This document shows positions 59,990 through 64,000 of a stretch of 64,000 nucleotides of DNA, in pieces. Below the pieces are notes generated by a model that worked only from the letters and a program-made list of their open reading frames with translations, had not been told where the DNA came from and ran no database searches. Each line of letters opens with the position of its first letter. The stretch's first letter is position 1. This DNA comes from Alisma plantago-aquatica (Eukaryota; Streptophyta; Magnoliopsida; Alismatales; Alismataceae). The position numbers and the translations under genes are program-made. The stretch covers positions 1,347,215,550-1,347,279,549 of the forward strand of contig OY856411.1 in assembly GCA_963693085.1 (NCBI GenBank). The letters are read 5' to 3'.

Positions 59990-61920
59990 AAAAAATGCTA
60001 TTTTGTTGGATACCCCAAGGAAACTCGGGGATGCTACTTCTACACACCAACTGACAACAAAGTGTTTGTTGCTAGGACTGCTGTATTTCTTGAAAAGGAA
60101 TTTATTTCCAAAGGAATTAGTGGGAGGAATGTAGAGCTCGAAGAAGTTTGAGACCAACAAGAAAGAAGAGAACCTGAGGAGGTACATAAGGAACATGAAG
60201 ACTCACAAGTTGTTGTGGAATTTCAAGTTCCAAATGTAACACAAGAACCTCGTAGGTCTAGTAGGACATGACTTGAGCCTGAGAGATTTGGATTTCTTGT
60301 GACTCCAGACAGTGACGAATTGGGCATAGAAGATGAGCCAACTTCCTATCTAGAAGCTACTAAGGAACCAGAATTTGATAAATGGCTTGAAGCCATGAGA
60401 TCTGAGATGGAATCCATGTACACCAACAAGGTATGGACCTTGGTGGATCCACCCGAAGGGGTAAGACCCATAGGGTGCAAGTGGGTCTTTAAGAAGAAGT
60501 CTGACATGGATGGAAATGTTCAAACCTATAAAGGTAGATTGGTTGTGAAAGGATTCCATCAAATTCAAGGTGTTGATTATGACGATACCTTCTCACCAGT
60601 TGTCATGGTTAAATCCATCAGGATCATGCTTGCCATTGCAGCTTATCATGACTATGAGATTTGGCAGATGGATGTTAAAACAACATTCCTTAATCGGAAT
60701 TTACTCGAGGATGTGTACATGACACAACCTGAGGGTTTTATTGATAAAAAGGAAGCCAATAAAGTCTGTAAGCTACAAAGGTCAATCTATGGATTGAAGC
60801 AAGCATCTCGGAGCTGGAATCTACATTTTGATGAAGTAGTCAAAAAGTTTAGCTTTAGTCAAAATGAAGATGAACCTTGTGTTTACAAAAGGGTTAGTGG
60901 GAGCACAATCATATTTCTCATATTGTATGTGGATGACATACTATTGATGGGAAATGACATCCCTACTCTTCAAATAGTAAAAGGTTGGCTAGGGAAGACT
61001 TTCTCTATGAAGGATTTAGGCGAAGCATCCTATATATTTGGGATCAAGATCTATAGAGATAGATCTAGAAGTCTTCTAGGCCTAAGTCAGAGCACATACA
61101 TTGACAAGGTGCTAAACAGGTTTAGCATGGAGGGTTCTAAGAGAGGTAACTTGCCCATGTCCCATGGGGTTACAATCTCTAAAGCCCAGTGTCCTATTTC
61201 ATGTGATGAACGGGCACACATGAGTAAGATTCCATATGCATCAGCAATTGGATCTATCATGTATGCAATGTTATGTACTCGTCCTGATGTGTCGTATGCT
61301 TTGAGCATGACGAGCCAATATCAGTCAGATCCATGTGAATGTCACTGGACAACCATAAAGAACATCCTAAAGTACTTGAGAAGGACTAAGGATCAATTCT
61401 TGGTATATGGTGGTGAGGAAGAGCTCATGGTAAAGGGTTACACCGATGCTAGCTTCCAAACTGACAAACATGACTACAGATCGTAATCTGGATTTGTGTT
61501 TTTCCTGAACAACAGAGTTGTGAGCTGGAAGAGTTCCAAGCAAGAGATGGTTGTGGATTCTACAACAGAGGCCGAATATATTGTCACATCTAATGTTGCG
61601 AAGGAAGCTGTGTGGATCAAGAAGTTCATTTCTGAACTTGGAGTGGTTCCAAGCGTTGGTGATGCAATTGAGTTGTTTTGTGACAATAATGGAGTAATTG
61701 CACAGGCTAAAGAACCACTATCGCACTAACGTTCCAAACAAATTCTATGGCGGTTCCATCTCATACGAGAGATCGTACAACGAGGAGATGTGAAGATTTG
61801 TAGAGTACCTACAGAAAGCAATGTGGCTGACCCGCTCACAAAAGCACTTTCACAGCAGAAACATGATGGACATGTTCGATCACTTGGATTGTGATTCATG
61901 AGTGATTGGGTATAAGTGTA
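59990..61920 (+). pseudogene. Copia reverse transcriptase and RNase H
   Basis: After the frame change at the A-run the remaining coding part is in frame 2. RT starts near 60360 (WLEAMRSEM...WTLVDPP) and has motifs GRLVVKGFHQ, QMDVKTTFLN and YGLKQASRSW. The catalytic YVDD is at 60926-60937. RNase H follows (YTDASFQTD near 61440, STTEAEY near 61560, FCDNNGVIA near 61675) and the usual copia end (NVADPLTKALS near 61820). Stops at 60149, 60269, 61484 and 61727 interrupt it. The long 60299-61486 stretch is open. Confidence 0.9.
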
Positions 61921-63072
61921 AGTGGGAATCTATTGGTATGTATGCCCATAGAGACTATCATTCGATGATTGTAATGGGATACTATGTAAATGATTTGTAA
62001 TACTACATTGATCATATCAATAAAGGCAAGTTTCCAATCTATATGTTTGTGTTTTATATTGTGAGATGACCATAAAACTTATAGATGTCTATAGAATGAT
62101 ATACTCAATGACATATGTCTTCGGGTTGATGACCTGAACAGTGAGATCATATGTATGCTAAGAGTATGTATTCTTGTTTTGTCCCTAATCGGTTGTTATT
62201 GTGGAAATATCCATAGACATCAATAACACATAAGATTAGAATGTATGTTGGTTGATGGAAGAATCTCATTATCCATGATATGGAGATATCAAACCAAATA
62301 CATAGATACTTGTTAATGAACAGTGTATCGGATAGACCCACCTTGAGAGTCACACATGGATACCATGATTGGTAGTTAGAGTCAAATCTCATAATGATGG
62401 TGGTGATTATGGTTCTTAGACCTGAAGTCACTACACTTATCACATGTCGTTCGGTGTACTTTGACATCGTCCACCGTGGTCCTGAATAAGGATTTCCATA
62501 AAGATGGTGCTTGGGTGCACTGTGACACATGGGGATGACTGTGAGTGATGTAGATGGAATTTGTCCTTCCTACGGGAGTTTGATATTCCGGCCACTTGAT
62601 AAGCGAGACTGAGAAATGCATGGCCATGCTGATGCGAGTCAATATGTGATATTGAGCTTACATATATCTTAGACAGTCTGCTCTAGTTCAAGGAACATGG
62701 ATTGAACATTGAAAAGGATAACAATTCCATGACTCTAGTTCAATCCGGATATCAATGACAAAGGAGTTGTACAATCACTGTAACACCAGTCATGAATGAT
62801 AGGTTAAGTTGTTCTCCAACTTCTCCAATTACTTGGGTAGCAATGAAGTCTTGCTAGATACCAATCATTGCTTGTGAAATCATAATATGACTATGGATAT
62901 CACTGCCAACATAATTTGGAGCCTACCAGGTCACACACATAGGATGTGTTGGAATAGGAGTATAATTGTGGATTTGATTGGAATTGTTCTGAATCACATT
63001 GATTACTAAAATGTTTATGTAATGGATTAGAATAATATTGGAGTGACTGGATCTAAGTGCAAGTGAGAGTCT
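61921..63072 (+). other. Copia 3' untranslated region with an LTR-start look-alike
   Basis: No gene is present in this 1.15 kb. At 61921 AGTGGGAATC is followed by TATTGGTATG and then TATGCCCATAGAG, closely like the polypurine tract and LTR start at 63064-63100. The frame at 62147-62530 minus is unrecognised. Confidence 0.6.
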
Positions 63073-63783
63073 GTTGGTATATGTATGCCCATAGAGCCAT
63101 CCCAAGTGATTGCATGGAGTCGGATATTAATTAATCAATTAATGTGATTATTTGGTTAATTAATGAATTCCGGAATATTCTTATTAATCCATGAGCATTT
63201 TAATTAACGCAACATTTCTGTTTAACGATGGGTTTAGGAAACCCTATTTCCCTTTGTATCCTGTTTAAAGGAGGATTGACGGTCGATATCTATATAAGAT
63301 AGAGAGAGGATTTTCCGTTTACGCTCATGCATGTAAACCCTAGCTGTCATCATCCTTAGGAGAGAAAGGAGATAAACGTGCCACTAGCACGCCGCCGCAG
63401 AGACACGACTCCTTCCCGCCGGCTTGGGAAGCACGACGTGGAGTTCCGTCCATCCACGTGGATGAAGTAGAGACGCATACGCCTTGATGCCTGCGTTCGG
63501 AGGACATCGACAACCACCACCTGTACGCGCTACGAGCGGCGTACATCACTGCCACAAAGGAGCGCCGCCGGATCAACCTGCGACAGCGAACGGGAGATAA
63601 GTTCCGTCCATGTAGGTTAGCAGTATTGCACCGTCGTGCAGCGGGACATCGCTGGACTTGCTCCGCGATAAGGTATATCCCGTAAACAATCCTTCTAAAT
63701 ATGTTGTTGTCGATGAGATCCTGTTTCGGGTTCCGTGGATTCTATTACTTCCGTCGCGCATGTTTTCTCCACAAAACCCAACA
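63073..63783 (+). repeat. 3' LTR of the copia element
   Basis: It starts TGTTGG and ends CCAACA. It differs from the 5' LTR at about 60 sites and by a 10-bp block near 63580 (CTGCGACAGC) that the 5' copy lacks. The preceding AAGTGAGAG is the probable polypurine tract. Confidence 0.95.
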
Positions 63784-64000
63784 AAATCCACATTTTTTAT
63801 TGCTCCAATTTCAAGTTTCATTACAAGTTGTGGACTTAAGTGTAAATTCAAGAAAGTATGAGGACTTAATGGAAAATTATGTGAAAGTATCAAAAAATGA
63901 GTTTCTTTTCATAATCATAGTTGTCTGATAATTGAAATCAATTGCTTAAGATACAAATCCAATCTAAATTCAATTGAACCTTATTTACCTTTATTTCCAA
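63784..64000 (+). repeat. LTR-like repeat, copy B (right part)
   Basis: It continues copy B after the copia insertion and matches 45841-46065 (GTTGTGGACTTAA and AAGTATGAGGA blocks). It runs off the window. Confidence 0.6.

Larger units (their letters stand above)
55595..63783 (+). mobile_element. Complete Ty1/copia retrotransposon, decayed
   Basis: Two LTRs (702 and 711 bp) flank an interior with gag, protease, integrase, RT and RNase H in copia order. The target duplication AAATC is perfect (55590-55594 and 63784-63788). A tRNA-Met primer site follows the 5' LTR. The LTRs differ at about 60 of 700 positions by my count, mostly transitions, so the insertion is old. Stops at 58294, 59029, 59218, 59818, 59872, 60149, 60269, 61484 and 61727 and a frameshift at about 59990 prevent function. 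Confidence 0.93.

Noticed and set aside
62147..62642. Minus frames of 127 and 86 codons
   Set aside because: They lie in the 3' untranslated region of the copia element and match no known product.

Overview
The window is nuclear DNA of a flowering plant with a large, repeat-rich genome. This follows from the AT-rich, gene-poor sequence and from the retrotransposons, which are plant types: Ty3/gypsy of the Tekay/Del kind, Ty1/copia, a Sirevirus-like copia gag, plant LINEs, plant Ulp1-like (C48) peptidase domains and plant 'putative transposon protein' ORFs. I see no host gene, tRNA, rRNA or CRISPR array. The species cannot be named from this sequence.

Layout. 1-3859: a decayed Ty3/gypsy gag-pol cut by the left edge, followed by its long LTR (from about 3873). 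9428-17560: more LTR-type sequence, including an inverted copy of the 7705-8900 segment at 12970-14150 and a minus-strand LINE ORF1 relic (10957-12975). 17560-20290: no genes seen. 20290-22080: minus-strand LINE ORF2 relic (reverse transcriptase and zf-RVT). 24370-31755: a minus-strand LTR-bounded unit that carries no gag-pol; it has a decayed 'plant transposon protein' ORF (Transposase_32-like) and two Ulp1/C48 peptidase-like domains. 31756-37582: no convincing gene. 37583-42110: a plus-strand Sirevirus-like unit with a tRNA-Met primer-binding site, an intact gag ORF that lacks its N-terminal domain, no pol, and an intact 459-residue Transposase_32-like ORF with its own TATA box. 42370-43298: a minus-strand Sirevirus-like LTR. 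43848-44250: a small element in a TA microsatellite. 45611-47200: an LTR-like repeat. 47454-51536: a solo LTR with a nested 1.9-kb poly(A) retroposon. 55595-63783: a complete but decayed Ty1/copia element with 0.7-kb LTRs, a perfect 5-bp target duplication, PBS and all domains. It sits inside a second copy of the 45.6-kb repeat.

The most unusual theme is non-coding. Several unrelated LTR families here carry tandem arrays of short hairpins or inverted motifs. A 15-16-bp-spaced, alternately oriented TCGGTCGA/TCGACCGA array occurs at five places in 38.6-43.0 kb. A TCGA-rich cluster precedes a TATA box in the 24-26-kb LTR. A five-hairpin array with a conserved 15-nt loop and variable stems lies at 8.7 kb, and a GAGC...GGCTC hairpin triplet at 9.8 kb. 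Both Transposase_32-like ORFs lie just downstream of such a motif cluster. All domain calls are by eye; no database search was possible.
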